Shown piece after piece: positions 12,306-23,342 of a stretch of 64,000 bases of DNA; the first letter of the stretch is position 1; every line of letters begins with the position of its first letter. The DNA lies in assembly GCA_002224055.1 (NCBI GenBank), contig AZLU01000098.1:83633-147632 (forward strand). Direction: 5' to 3'. Below the pieces are notes generated by a model. It made no database searches and was not told the origin of the DNA. It was given only the letters and a program-made list of their open reading frames with translations. This DNA is from Pezizomycotina sp. ARF18. Taxonomy: Eukaryota > Ascomycota. A program made the translations under genes and the position numbers.

Positions 12306-13996
12306 AGTTGTTAGGAACTAAGGGTTCTGACCCTAAATTGAAGATATTTTGAATTAATAAATAAATGATAAATGATCCAATTCACTCCGTAGGAACAATT
12401 CAATGTTTCCTGTGGTAATAAATAGTCATAGTATTTAATTGTCCTACTATCGTACCCTTGCCAATATTGAGTGAGTGTCATGGCATTGAAGTAAACATAC
12501 ATTAAGATAGGTATCAAATATAGTTAATATTGCTGGAGAAGATCTCGGATTGATCCAGTCTAGGAATAAATAAAGCATTCCAATTACCATATCTTGGTTT
12601 TAATGCATGCTTCCGCCAGCTACGGATTGAAATCGGAAAATTCTACCACCGATTCTCCTTGTATTACTTAATAGTTCGAGAGCATCAGATCATTAAGATA
12701 TCATTACATAGGCTGCTGTGGTTCAATATACATGTAGTCTTACTGATCATATCCATGAATGGGTCAATGGTAACGAGTGACACAAGAGCCCAAGCATGGT
12801 TTCAATTTAAGCGCAACACACAAAATATTGTAGAAAAATTTATATGCCAATGTCTCGATATTCGTTTTTGACATATTGGACGGTTTCATGCAGAATTGCG
12901 AAAAGCCTTGGGGTGGAAGCCTTCTAGAAGCCAGAGATCAATGCCATTGAACTGATATCTGGAATACACATGACGACAGTGATTAGTTCGCTTCTGATTT
13001 TTCTAGAAACTTGAAAGGGAATCTAGTTTATCTCCTGGTCTTAAATCCGGCAAGCTTAGCGAGTATTAATTTTAATATCATTTAGTGGTAACGGCAAGAA
13101 CGGAGATTTTCATGACGTTGTTACGAATCATGCAATCGCGTATTGTTCTGATTGTTGATGTTTTGTAGTCCTCAGGGTGGGCGGGACGACGGACAGCTTT
13201 CCACATATGGTCTGTATCCCGAGGGGTATAAATATCCTTACAATCGATGACCCTCAGATTTATATCTTTGCATCAGATTGATTAACATTATGATCGAATT
13301 TCATACCTTGGATCCGCGGCATCGTGATTGTTTCGTTTGAGAAACCCACTTTTTATCCGCAAACAGCCTTAGAATAGTGACCGTCTCATTGGCTGCCATT
13401 GGCAAAGGAAACCCGCCCGAAAGATGGGGTTGATAATCGAAACCTGGTTCCTTGGCTTTTCCTTCACCAAGCCCTCGTGTCGGCGTCCCAGCGAACTGAT
13501 GATTGGGTCCATGGTTAATTGTGTATATACGCGATCTTGGTCTACTGTTATGCCATGTGCTTATCATAACAAACTTATCTCTCGGCTTCGGAAGGCGCGG
13601 AAGTGCTTATAGAGATATAGTCATAGACTAACGGAAGTTTGGGTAAGGCTGAGAATCCTCCGACCCGACTATTAGTAGCTAGTTTGCCGGAGTATATAAC
13701 CGCCCTAACACTGGCCACCTTCTTGCCTGTTTACAAACCTTTTTTTTATCAAACTTTCCAAAGACGAGAGGTGGAAACTTCGAAGACCTTTTTACTTGGG
13801 AACATTAATGTGAGATAACGTTAACTCCGGGAAACAAGCTATCGCCAGAGGTCTTCCGTTTGGAAACAATCATCTACCGGATCGCAAATCCATATCGGCT
13901 TAATTATCGCCATATCTGCCGTGGTTCCATTCCTTTCAAGGGCTTGAACATCGTATAATTGATATCTCCCGATCTTCATTTACCAGTGAGTTTTTC

Positions 13997-14027
<31 letters not shown>

Positions 14028-14380
14028 GGTGAAGTTCTTTCTTAGTTCAATACCAGCTGCCTTGGTCCGAAGCCGATATTGCTTTTACTTGAGAGAGTTT
14101 TATCGAGGAATCAGTATTTTCCGTCGCCCTCCGGCATATCCATCATCAGGCATGTTACACCAGTCCTCTTAGGCTGGATTACCTTGGTTTCACGCTTGAC
14201 TCGCGCGCTCGACCGCGAAGCTCTGATCTAATCGGCATTACGCCTTTCGCGTGGACCATGGTCCACAAATAATGATCGCGCAAGGGGTTGTGTTTGTTTA
14301 CCTAGCTTCTTCCGAGAGCAAACACGACATTGCCACAAAGAAAAATCAAGACCGGTTCTTGAATATCATCTTTGCTCAAT
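12306..14380. other. AT-rich gene-poor stretch
   Basis: Mostly AT-rich with many stops. A minus-strand open frame at 13301-13567 has reasonable composition but no recognisable motif, so it is not called as a gene. Confidence 0.45.
13999..14027. repeat. Poly(T) tract, about 29 T
   Basis: An uninterrupted T homopolymer about 535 bases upstream of the peroxygenase-like gene. Its length is probably imprecise. Confidence 0.85.
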
Positions 14381-14399
14381 TATATAACTATATATAGAG
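14381..14399 (+). promoter_or_regulatory. Possible TATA region of peroxygenase-like gene
   Basis: A TATATA-type motif lies about 165 bases upstream of the ATG at 14562. Similar spacing is seen for other genes here. The assignment is by position only. Confidence 0.4.
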
Positions 14400-14561
14400 C
14401 CTTTCCTGCCAGCATCATGATGTCTCTAAGACCCAGCCCGCGCGCTTTTCCTTTCTCCCTACTGTGCTATTTGCCTCCTCATAGCTATCGCGCTCGTTCA
14501 TCGTCTTCTCGTACTTCTGCTCGTTTACATTGCTTTGGTTCGGACTAATAGCTTGGAAAAC

Positions 14562-15546
14562 ATGAAGCTCTCAGTACCCTTTCTCAGCGCCGTTCTCGTG
14601 ATGGCATCCAGTGCCAGCGCATTCCCGCACCTCGCGAAGAATGACGGCGACTCCTTAACGGATGAACCCAAGGTCGGCGAGTTTCGACCTGCGGGTCCCA
14701 ACGACCTGCGCAGCCCTTGCCCCGCCATAAACGCTTTGGGTATGTTACGTTATATTACGTCACGAACCCCGCACTTTGAGGCTCTTTTTTTACCCCCTCT
14801 AAAATTTTCTAACACGTTTACTGCCAGCGAACCACGGCTACCTCCCCGCGACGGCCGCAACATCGACGAAGAGACCTTCATCGACGTAATTCTCAAGCAC
14901 ATCGGCCTCTCCGCCGACTTCACCGCCGTCCTCGCCAGCAACGCTTTAAAGGTAAACATCCACGACCCACCGAGCGAGACCACCCCATAAAGGACTGGCT
15001 CGGCATCGGCCGCTCCCTGTTTGGCACCAGACATGAAGGGCAGGTCGATCCTGAGACTAAAAAGCCCGTCATAAACTCGACAACCTCGACCGCCACGGTG
15101 CCATCGAGCACGATATCTCGCTCACGCGCAATGATATCGCGCAGGGTGATAACCACTCGAAGCAGCCGGCGTTGTTAGAGGAGTTCTTCGCGGCGGCGAA
15201 GGACGGGGAGTTTTTGACGAGGGACGATATCGCGGAGTATAGGCGGTTGAGGTACCAGCAGCAGAAAGACTGGTACGCAGCGCACCCGGATAAGAAGCTT
15301 ACCTTTGGTATAAGGGAGGAGATACTTGCGTTTGGGGAGGCTAGTCTGATCGAGGGTATTTTGGGGTGGGAGTATAAGGATCAGGAGTATAAAATCCCGG
15401 TGAAGTACCTTAAGGCTTTTTTTGGGGAGGAGAGACTCCCGCTAGAGGAAGGGTGGACGCCGAGATCGGGAACAAATGCGCTTGGGATCGCGGAGGGGAA
15501 TATTGTCCTCGCAGCGATTAAGTGGAAGGCTGGTTTTCTCTCTTAA
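14562..15546 (+). pseudogene. Heme-thiolate peroxygenase / chloroperoxidase family protein, frameshifted
   Basis: Family members (heme-haloperoxidase, unspecific peroxygenase) use a cysteine-ligated heme and hydrogen peroxide to oxygenate or halogenate organic substrates outside the cell. ATG 14562 opens a signal peptide (VPFLSAVLVMASSASA). The heme-binding PCP motif follows in LRSPCPAINAL, with the Cys codon at 14718-14720. An intron at 14740-14827 (GTATGT...CCAG) joins this to ANHGYLP, as in the family. The frame must then shift by one base in a CCCC run at 14844-14847 to give RDGRNIDEETF. A second shift lies between 14990 and 15072. The last frame carries the acid-base motif region IEHDISLTRND (about 15102-15134) and a normal C-terminal half ending at 15546. 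Total length of about 300 residues suits a short-type peroxygenase. Key residues remain intact, so indel error is a real alternative to decay. Confidence 0.75.
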
Positions 15547-15960
15547 AACGTTTTGACAATAATTTTTCCGGATTATATTACATAGGAAGCACTATCAATC
15601 TTCATAATAATAAGCTCGTATCAACCTCATTTCTAGTCTATAGTTCGAGATACTTATCCGCGAGGACCAAGTCAGTGTAGTTATCACTAGCAATATTGAA
15701 GAAACGCCATGGAGATCTTACAATACTAAATTGAGACGAGAAGTAAAAAAGGGAAGAGAGGAACAATAGTGGTTTCTTGTTCGCGATAATGAAGGTCATG
15801 AAGTGGTATGGAAGACATCCGTCTCATCGGCGACAAGGCAGCCAGATTTTCGTTATAGGTTATGAGGCACTTTCCTTCACCGCCCTCAAGAGGTAACGAA
15901 GTTACCGCTCGAGCAACGGCGACCCAAAACACCACATTCTCCCGCCGAGATAGGCTTCCA
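15547..15960. other. Convergent intergenic spacer
   Basis: This separates the plus-strand peroxygenase-like gene from the minus-strand BTB gene. No gene was seen in it. Confidence 0.5.
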
Positions 15961-16872
15961 CTAACTTTGACATTCTCTCGCCTTCAAACCTAGCTCCTTG
16001 CCTGCGACCGGCGCGCACGAAGAGAGTGCCTCCATAATATCGACCGAGAAGTCTCCGCCGTTCCTAACAAGCTCTACAAATTCGGCGTGGTTTCTTTTAA
16101 CGCCTCGCAGTTGTATGTGCAGTAGCGAGACACCAACTATCTCAATTCTCCGCCCGCCGGGGAGCCGTGTGTTCGCAGATGTACGAAGCGAGCGCTACGA
16201 TAGCGGAGGGGAATAGACTATGGAAACCTAATGCCGCCGCTCCGTAAAAGGCGCCGCAACCCGCGTATCACGTGGGTCCTAAGCTCCATGTCGCCGAAGA
16301 TTGCAAGCTTTGTGTGGTGCAGGAGGAGGCCACTGATGTTCAGCCCGCACGGGTGGAGTTCGAGTCGCGTACCATCGGCCAGAGCTTCGAGCCGTCCAGG
16401 TGGTTCACCTTCGGTCGCTTCTTGGAGAAGTGAGATCGGGTGCGGAGGGGGTCGTACCTCATCCATTCGTCCCACTTCAGCGGAATTCTCTTTCCGGCGG
16501 TTAATGAAGTCCGCCGTCTCCTCCAACTGCGGACTGCGTAGTAGCCATTGACTTAGAACTCGATGAAGCCAATGAATATGGAAGGTTCGACCTCCTTCAG
16601 AATAATCGTACGGTTTCTGGATTCGCGCATCTGGTGAGATCTCATGGCCCTGAAGACGAAGGATTGGCTGGTAAGATGTTCTCCTGGACGTAAAAGGTTT
16701 GGGTATTATCGTCGGCGAGGGTGGTAGCGGCAGCATCCGAGCCATCACCGCCGACCACAACAGTAAAAACCGGAGAAGAGAGCCAGCTGCGAGAAAAGCA
16801 ATTTGTCTGGAGTGAGCATCCGTCGATTCTGAAGGTGACTGGAGAGGGATTATAATGCCTGCCTATGTCCAT
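15961..16872 (-). pseudogene. BTB/POZ-domain protein, frameshifted (copy 3, divergent)
   Basis: The minus-strand start ATG at 16872 precedes FTVVVGGDGSDAAATTL and DDNTQTFYVQENILPA, a BTB beta-strand pattern of ligand-like strand plus 'FYVH' helix. A second frame gives DYSEGGRTFHIHWLHRVL (BTB helix) and LEETADFINRRKENSAEV. A third gives LAIFGDMELRTHVI. The last frame, running into the stop at 15961, gives YCTYNCEALKRNHAEFVELV and GGDFSVDIMEAL, the typical C-terminal end of fungal BTB proteins. The order is correct, but at least three frame changes are required. The sequence differs clearly from the 24/26 kb pair, so it is an independent subfamily. Confidence 0.65.
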
Positions 16873-16979
16873 CTTTGCGACCGTTCTTTGCGATTGAACG
16901 TTGTTGTATTTGCGAGCTGTAGAAAAGACGAGACGTCAGGATAGAATCATGATGTAGAAAGAACAGAAGTCGATAGCAA

Positions 16980-17042
16980 AAAATAAATAAATAAATAAAA
17001 AAATAATGATATGAATAAATCTAAATAAATCTAAATAAATCT
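16980..17042. repeat. AAAT / CTAAATAAAT microsatellite
   Basis: Tandem AAAT units followed by three copies of a ten-base unit containing CTAAATAAAT, seen directly. Confidence 0.85.
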
Positions 17043-17750
17043 TTGGAAGCTCCATCCTCCTCAGAGAGTCTCCAATAAACCAATATTTGCCGAGGATCTT
17101 CAAATCGTCCCGAGCAAGACAAAAAGCGTACAGGAGGATGTCGAAGGAGACGACCTCGAAAATTTCGAGGAACTAAGCAGCGTACATACGCTAATGCGAG
17201 GAACCATTATTTATACAATGTAGCCTCCCACCCTCATTTATCGCACCTCCCGCCGTGGACCTATAGTAATTCAATGACGAGTCATTCTTTGTCATGTTAT
17301 TCTTCGTCATTATTCAAGACATTAAACTTAGCTGCAATTGTGGTATACGTGCCTTTGAAAGCGGGGTTAGCTTATTCACTTACCTAGTAGCTAGAGAGAA
17401 GAATCGGGTTCTCCGGAAGCAAAGTTGAATGTGCATTTCGAAGGGTCTATGTTGAGTTGCAGCTGTGAATTGTCCTTAAAGGGATCTTGATGTTCTCTTG
17501 AGCTAAGTATAGCCATCTGGTATTTTCAACGTTCAGTAACACGGCCTAACTATAATACAAATCGCAGTGGATTCAGTGGCGCTAGAATTCTTATGAACAC
17601 TACTTCGGCGAATAGCTTTCTTGTGATTAGACGGGAGCAACTGAGACCACGTTCATCATGAAAGTCACCAAGAGATATATAAAAAGAGTTTTGAGGTTCG
17701 AGTACACGCCATCTCCAGATATATTTACAGTTGACTCCCAATAATTTCTA
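17043..17750. other. Intergenic, no gene recognised
   Basis: Only short open frames without motifs are present. The 3' end abuts the end of the minus-strand eIF5A/HEX-1-like gene. Confidence 0.5.
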
Positions 17751-18158
17751 CTAGGCTCGTGTCGCTTTGACGTCGACTAATAACCCCTCCACATGGCGCT
17801 CAGGAGCACCGTGACGACCATATCCTGTTGGTTCCCATCGTATTCCGTGATTTGCTCGCCTACCCAATTATCCGGCAGTTCAATTTCTTTCTCCTCGCCA
17901 CCGTCTGCGTCTACAACCACGTACGCCATCCCGTTCCAACGCGGAACGAGAGTACTTGTGCCGAGAAACGTTTGGGATCTGCTCTTCCTGGTCTTCCGGT
18001 CCGGTGCTCTCCCTGTCTTGGCCGGTAAACAGGTCGCCGCCGACGATATGTGTGCCAAGATTGTTGTGGCTAACCACAGTGATCTTGCAGGGTTCGCCGT
18101 CAATGAGGATGTAGCTGTCCTCTCAGCGAAGCTCGGAGCGAGAGTAACATTTGGTCAT
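17751..18158 (-). pseudogene. eIF5A-fold / HEX-1 (Woronin body)-like protein, frameshifted
   Basis: HEX-1 derives from eIF5A and self-assembles into the crystalline core of Woronin bodies, which plug septal pores. From a likely ATG at 18158, minus-strand frames give VTLAPSFAE, then DSYILIDGEPCKITVV (about 18070-18120), then HNNLGTHIVGGDLFTGQ. After a shift near 17955 comes LVPRWNGMAYVVVDADGGE, and later NQQDMVVTVLLSAM. A final shift near 17785 would add LVDVKATRA up to a stop at 17751. These match the SH3-like N-domain and OB-like C-domain of eIF5A/HEX-1 in order. The loop between CKI and DLFTG is short and has no lysine, as in HEX-1 and unlike eIF5A, whose hypusine site lies there. The C-terminus is not a peroxisomal SRL signal. 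The fold assignment is fairly secure; HEX-1-like rather than eIF5A is an inference from the loop. Confidence 0.65.
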
Positions 18159-19480
18159 TGGAAAGTGGGGTACTGTATAGAGCTAGATCGGCAGAGAGAC
18201 AGAATTCTCCAAAAACAAGTTTTCAATACACTTCTCATTGCTAGTAGTAATTCGAGATATGCATTGTCACTAACTCAGTTGAGTACATTGCTAAAATATC
18301 TCTGACAATGCATTCTCTATGCGTCCTTAACACGAGTGCGTGTTGACCGAAAAGCAGCTTGGAAGCTTACTCCAATTGGGAAATTTGATTCCTATTGGAT
18401 CAAATATTCAGCGTTAAATCATCATCCGCTATATTGGTGAGACCAATTGTCAAGAAGTAGCTAGAACCCAAAATCAGAGCCAGCATCTTGATCGCCTGCA
18501 TGATTGACGGCTAAACTATATTAAAGGCTCGCTATTAGCTTGAAGCGCGGTATCTCATTCAGCCTAGTGCTGCGAGCAACCATACGAGTATCAGCCGCGA
18601 GAATCTTAAAACAGAAGCTACAAATCACAATAACCGTGCAGGCAAAACACGTAAGTATCGCGACCTTGATATTTTCAGTGTTCAATGTAGGACCGATCGC
18701 TACCTGAAGCAAAGCTATATGGCTAAAACTCTTGAGGAAGTTGAGATATTTTAAGACCACGATAGCATTCACCGGCATGTTATAGGCGCGCGGGATAAAG
18801 GCCGAGGTCGGACTTATCCTGGAAAATCGTTACTTTAATGAAGCTCTCCAAGTAAAGTCCTCGAGGCAACCTCAATTCAGGTTAAACTACTAGTTTCGCC
18901 GAACCGAAAGCTGCTCCAACAGCGGCTTTGAACTAATAAGTATACCAAGTGTCATTTACACTGCCCGATAATTTCACGCTAGTGCAAGCACTCGGTACAT
19001 CACACCTTCGCCAGTTGTATGAAGTTGGATGTATTGGTACGCGCCGTCGCGCTCTCAACTTGTTCCCGTGATAGCTGTTAACAGCCAATTTTCGCGAGAC
19101 GAGAACTTCCTAACCGTTTTGTAGTAGCACGAAAATACCAAAGCAACGTTGGCGCCGATTTCTAGGTTCAAAAACGTCTGTTCCAACAAAGGCTGTGCAA
19201 TGACCAGCAGGTATCAATTGTGGGCGAACATTCAGGTGCAAACCGCACGGTATCTGAGTTCCTTAACATTAGCTACTTGCAATTAACCGTCCAAGTTTCG
19301 AAGGCCATCTTGTCGCAGTTGTCGCGCGACTTGCTACCGCCAAAACAACGCTATGATAGTTTGAAAATACAAAATGATATGATAGCATGCTAATAGGCAC
19401 AATGGCGCAGAAGGTAAAGATGAGGTCGTGAAGCTACAACTAAAGGCATTACTGCATGCGTAGCTATAGCTATCTTTGTC
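18159..19480. other. AT-rich gene-poor stretch
   Basis: No recognisable gene. A minus-strand open frame at 18521-18778 is hydrophobic but has no identifiable motif. Confidence 0.45.
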
Positions 19481-19488
19481 TATATAAG
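19481..19488 (+). promoter_or_regulatory. TATA box of first cysteine-rich secreted gene
   Basis: A TATATAAG motif lies 168 bases upstream of the ATG at 19656. It is a good match to the fungal TATA consensus. Confidence 0.55.
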
Positions 19489-19655
19489 GGCCGTGTGTTC
19501 TTCCCATTTCCCATCAGAATCACCATTCGAAAAAACATCGATCCTAGATACTCAGAGTGCTTCAAGTTCCCCAAAAAGCCCCTTTTCAATCTCCATACAT
19601 CTCTGTCACTAGTTCCCTTCATAAAACGCTCACCCGTTCGAACGAATTCGATATA

Positions 19656-20080
19656 ATGAAGTTCTCCACCGCCGTGTCTTCCACTCTCCTCTTCGTGGGA
19701 ATCGCTTTAGCAGCTCCCGCTCCTTTCCCGGCCGCCAAGGATCATTGCGTGGTTGTAAAGAAGGGTATACGGAAGTTATGTGCAATGAGTCCCACGACAA
19801 CTGGACTAAAGCCACGGAATGTAAGTGACAATGTCGATAGGTTTTTGATTCCCTTCGAAGATAATATAGCTAATGACCTTACCCTTTTATTCTCAAACAA
19901 ATGAAGGCGTCGATAAATGTGAGGAGTCCCCCTTTCACGACAAACGCATGTGCTGTAAAAACAGCAAGGCTGTAAGTTCTTCCTAATCCACCCTCCCAGC
20001 GGCGCACATTTACCCTTGATTAGCTTAAGCTAACTTCTTTTAAGAATTACGCTACTGTTTGGAACTGTTACCGTCCTTGA
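19656..20080 (+). CDS. Small secreted cysteine-rich protein, family member 1 (one frameshift)
   Basis: A candidate secreted effector-like protein of about 88 residues; function unknown. ATG 19656 opens a signal peptide (STAVSSTLLFVGIALAAPA). Exon 1 ends at 19820, exon 2 is 19907-19971, exon 3 is 20045-20080, with GTAAGT donors at both introns. A cysteine codon is split at the first junction. In the frame that makes both junctions work, the mature part has GYTEVMC, a cysteine at the junction, a CC pair (RMCCKNSKA) and a final WNC motif. These are shared with the genes at 20.7 and 22.8 kb. The signal peptide and mature part are one base out of register around 19730-19740. This is either a consensus deletion or a real lesion. 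The TATA box at 19481 supports the start. Confidence 0.6.
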
Positions 20081-20715
20081 GAAATCAACCTACGGGATTT
20101 CGATTGAGGGCCTGCCAGTGCGGATTTCTAACCGTAAACAAACCGCCCGAGTCAAATGGTCTGATATCCTTTTTGATAACTACGGATCTTTGGTTTTTTT
20201 TTTTTTTTTTTTTTTTTCTATTACTAGTTTTTCTTATGTCTCATTGCAGATATGTGTCCAGGTGCTTATCCCGTTAGTTCCGTTTTCTTTGACTGTGGTC
20301 TGTTAGTCTTTCAGTTATGCTTATACTCCACATTTTATATGAGTGGGAGCTGGTCTCCAGTAGTTACCTATATCTGACTATAATTACACTTTAACCTGCT
20401 TTTATATCTAGAATCTGTGTACAGCCTATATTGATATAGATCTTATTCTTGAGTTCAACTTGAGTCTGTGCGGCCTAGGGCCATGACAATCTCGATCAAT
20501 CATTGATGGTTGATTGTATGGCTTGTTTTAGAGATCGAATAGCGAATTATTCAATAGTCAACGTCATATGAAGAATTATATAACATAATCCAAAGTAATC
20601 CAAGTAGATTCTGAAGTTCACGGCCATCACGATTTCTCTATTCAAAGAGCCGAGTGCTCTCCTTCCCTCGTATCATTGCCTCCATCAACAACTTAACCAT
20701 CTCTTCGACAGCAAA
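20081..20715. other. Spacer between secreted-protein genes
   Basis: AT-rich, with a 24-base poly(T) tract and no gene. It probably contains the promoter of the next family member. Confidence 0.5.
20194..20217. repeat. Poly(T) tract, about 24 T
   Basis: An uninterrupted T homopolymer in the spacer downstream of the first cysteine-rich gene. Confidence 0.85.
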
Positions 20716-21215
20716 ATAAGCTGTTCGTCATCTCTGTGTCCTCTCTCTTCCTCGCGAGTGTGGCCTCCGCGGCGTCACCACCGCTTTCGAAGCCCTTATT
20801 TCTAGTTGTCCTGTTGGCACTTCTCAAGTTATGTGTCTGAACTATGACGGCAAGACGAAGGTGGCTTATGAACGTAAGTAAAGCCCAATATCTTCCCAAA
20901 CGACCAGCGTCCCGCGCAACATAATACCGATCCGCCCTTCTTTGTAACAAAAGGTATCGACGCGCCAGACGGCGAGACCAAAGAGAACACGTGGGAAGGG
21001 CAAAATATCATTTGTGCTGCAGGGATCAAGTAGACCTAAGTGTTTGTTGAACTTTCTTTCTCTTGAGATAAAACTGGGTCAAGGCAAATTTGTGGTCTGG
21101 TATGTTTTCACCCACGTAACTAATTAACTTGACTCTTCAGCACTGGAGCAAGGGCGCTGGCTGCGAAGTTTATACTGGTATTGGTGTAGAGACGATGAAC
21201 TGGAATAACCAGTGA
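20716..21215 (+). pseudogene. Small secreted cysteine-rich protein, family member 2 (start codon lost)
   Basis: This has the same exon pattern as its neighbours: exon 1 to 20873, exon 2 starting at 20954, exon 3 at 21141-21215. A signal-peptide-like stretch (LFVISVSSLFLASVASA) begins right after the bases ATAAG at 20716-20720, where an ATG-AAG start would be expected. No in-frame ATG exists, so the start appears lost by one base. Exon 1 continues out of frame into SSCPVGTSQVMCLNYDGK, aligning with the GYTEVMC region of member 1. Exon 2 has a single Cys (IICAAGIK) where the others have CC, and exon 3 has WSKGAGC. It is more divergent than the other two and probably inactive as written. Confidence 0.5.
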
Positions 21216-22784
21216 GTCCTATCCTCCAAGACAATACCGGAACCTTGGAGAAAGGGGATGGGGATGATTCTATTTCACCCTGGAGGAATATGTCTTCCTT
21301 CTGACACCATAGAAAAGTTACTTAAGTAGTCACTTCTGTGTTGTTTTGCATGATTTCTTCTATCCTATATCCTTATGCTTTATTTAATTACCGCTCGGCC
21401 TCCTACAGCCGCATGTACATGCCACTCACCGCCAGCGCTAGGAAAGCAATGCTATGGTTTGCTTTTACGGGGCTTATTCGGTTCATAGTAATAACAATTT
21501 GTATTATAAAAATGCTGGAACTGGTGGGTCGTGAGATAGTAATGTTTAATTCGATCGAGTCATCATGTTCTAAAAGAGCTTGTCTGCAGATCTGCTTAAC
21601 TTCAGTTCGCTCTTTCAAGACATACTTGCCTAGGGATGGGTGACATAATATAATAGACTCGAGGTCGATTGTCAGGAGTGGTTATATACTCTGTGATATC
21701 CCAAGGTGGGAATTTCGATGCCAGGGGAACATTGAAGCTGGCGGCAGATTCTATATAGAACTAAACCAAACCAAGCACTGTATGGATTATCATCGTACGC
21801 GACCAAGTCTTTCAGACCAAGGAATCAATTAATGAAGTGAGGTGCCGCAACAAAAGGGAAATAGACAAAGCCGCGACACAAAGGAAGTCAGATTCCTTTC
21901 GGGCATCGTGGTGGCGTTTTTACCAAAGCGCATCGTCAGCCCGTAACGAGAAAGAGCAATGATTATGGATGAATCGGAAATCGGAATTGCTACTTCTTGA
22001 AAAAAAAAAAAATTTTTTTTAAATATAATAAAAAAAAACAGTGAAGCCAAAAAGGGGAAATTTCAGTGTATCAGCCTAAAGGTTTCGGGATAGTCTAATC
22101 GATGGCAGTGCGGAATCTGGTATTATACTAGTACCCGAGAAGGGAAAATCAAAATCAGTGTAACACGGGCTACTAGTAGAGTAAATCATTAGCTTTGTAT
22201 TAGTATAAGAAACCGTGCGATATTGTGAAAGAGTCAGACAATCCATCGAACAGAATCAAATTGATATACGCATTCATAAGCAATTTCTAACCAGTCAAAT
22301 TAAAGTATAGGACTGCGAAATTCTGAACCCAATACCGATATCGCGATACGATGCAATACGATATAGCAAAAAGCTCGACCTGAAAGTCCCCAACGCCCGG
22401 GGCCCACGCCGGGGAAGAGCTCATGGCAGAATCATTGATATATTTCCACGCGGCAGTATCAATCAATCACTAAATGCATCTTTTTCAGTGCCCGGAACCG
22501 AGCCATTCCATGTTGAACAGGTACACTAAGGACGGCTACCCCAAGTGTGAAATCCACGTTCACGATAATAGAGTTTTCGACGACGTCGATTCAAGCTATT
22601 AGTCGGCCGTCTTCCTCCTCGCAGCACCATCATCATAACCATCATCGTCCAGATCATTCTGCCAGCATAGAAAAAATACTACATACAAACTGCCATAGTC
22701 CCCATCTACGATTTCTCAGATTATCGACACAATAACTCCTCAACGGCAGCTATTTCATACATCACATCCTCTGTATCCCCTAAA
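21216..22784. other. Spacer between secreted-protein genes
   Basis: About 1.6 kb, AT-rich, with an A/T block near 22000-22040. No recognisable gene was seen. The last 200 bases are the presumed promoter and leader of family member 3. Confidence 0.5.
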
Positions 22785-23342
22785 ATGAAGTTTTCCATCT
22801 CAATTTCCCCTATCCTCTTCCTCGCAGAAATTGCTTTGGCGGTCCCCGCCCCTGCTCCCGCCACGGCCCTGGTACGCTCGTGGCCCGTCGCAAAGACCTA
22901 TGCGGCAGCGGCTACACTGAATACTACTGCTATTACTATGGAGATCACGGAAAGCCTTTCCGTAATTACGGCCCGATATATGGCGAGGATTGTAAGTGAA
23001 AATTACTATTGCTGTTTGCTGTTTCGGGCAATTTTTCATCACATTGTATGGGAAACGTACGATTTTGCAGATTAATAAAATGGAAGCTACAAGTATCCCT
23101 TTTCTACATTAACAAAACAGGCCACGAACCTGGTCCAGCTGACCCTCAGAGTGGTTACAAATACCATGTGTGTTGCAAGCATCAATACTGGGTAAGTCAT
23201 TTTTAAATCCGTTTTGCTTGGTTGAACATACTGTATTATTGGTCTCGGCAGCGCGCTAACATCGGGCCTCGGTTTCTTCCTTCTGTTCTTTTAGGAATCT
23301 ATAAATGTCTGGGACTGCGAAAAATTAGATGACTCGGCTTGA
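22785..23342 (+). CDS. Small secreted cysteine-rich protein, family member 3 (one frameshift)
   Basis: Function unknown; this is the clearest member of the family. ATG 22785 begins a signal peptide (SISPILFLAEIALAVPAPA). Exons are 22785-22991, 23121-23191 and 23295-23342, both introns starting GTAAGT. As in member 1, the first junction splits a TGC cysteine codon. The mature region reads through DLCGSGYTEYYCYYYGDHG, a junction cysteine, HVCCKHQYW and NVWDCEKLDDSA, with Tyr-rich sequence around the second cysteine. The signal peptide and mature part are one base out of register near 22860-22880. The CC pair and terminal W-x-C are shared with member 1, pointing to tandem duplication. Confidence 0.62.

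Noticed and set aside
16231-16551. Plus-strand open frame rich in Ser and Arg
   Set aside because: Antisense of BTB copy 3; composition typical of a shadow frame.
17793-18305. 170-residue plus-strand open frame
   Set aside because: It is the antisense of the eIF5A/HEX-1-like gene, whose minus-strand motifs are clear.
18521-18778. Hydrophobic minus-strand open frame
   Set aside because: No family motif; AT-rich sequence easily gives hydrophobic translations.
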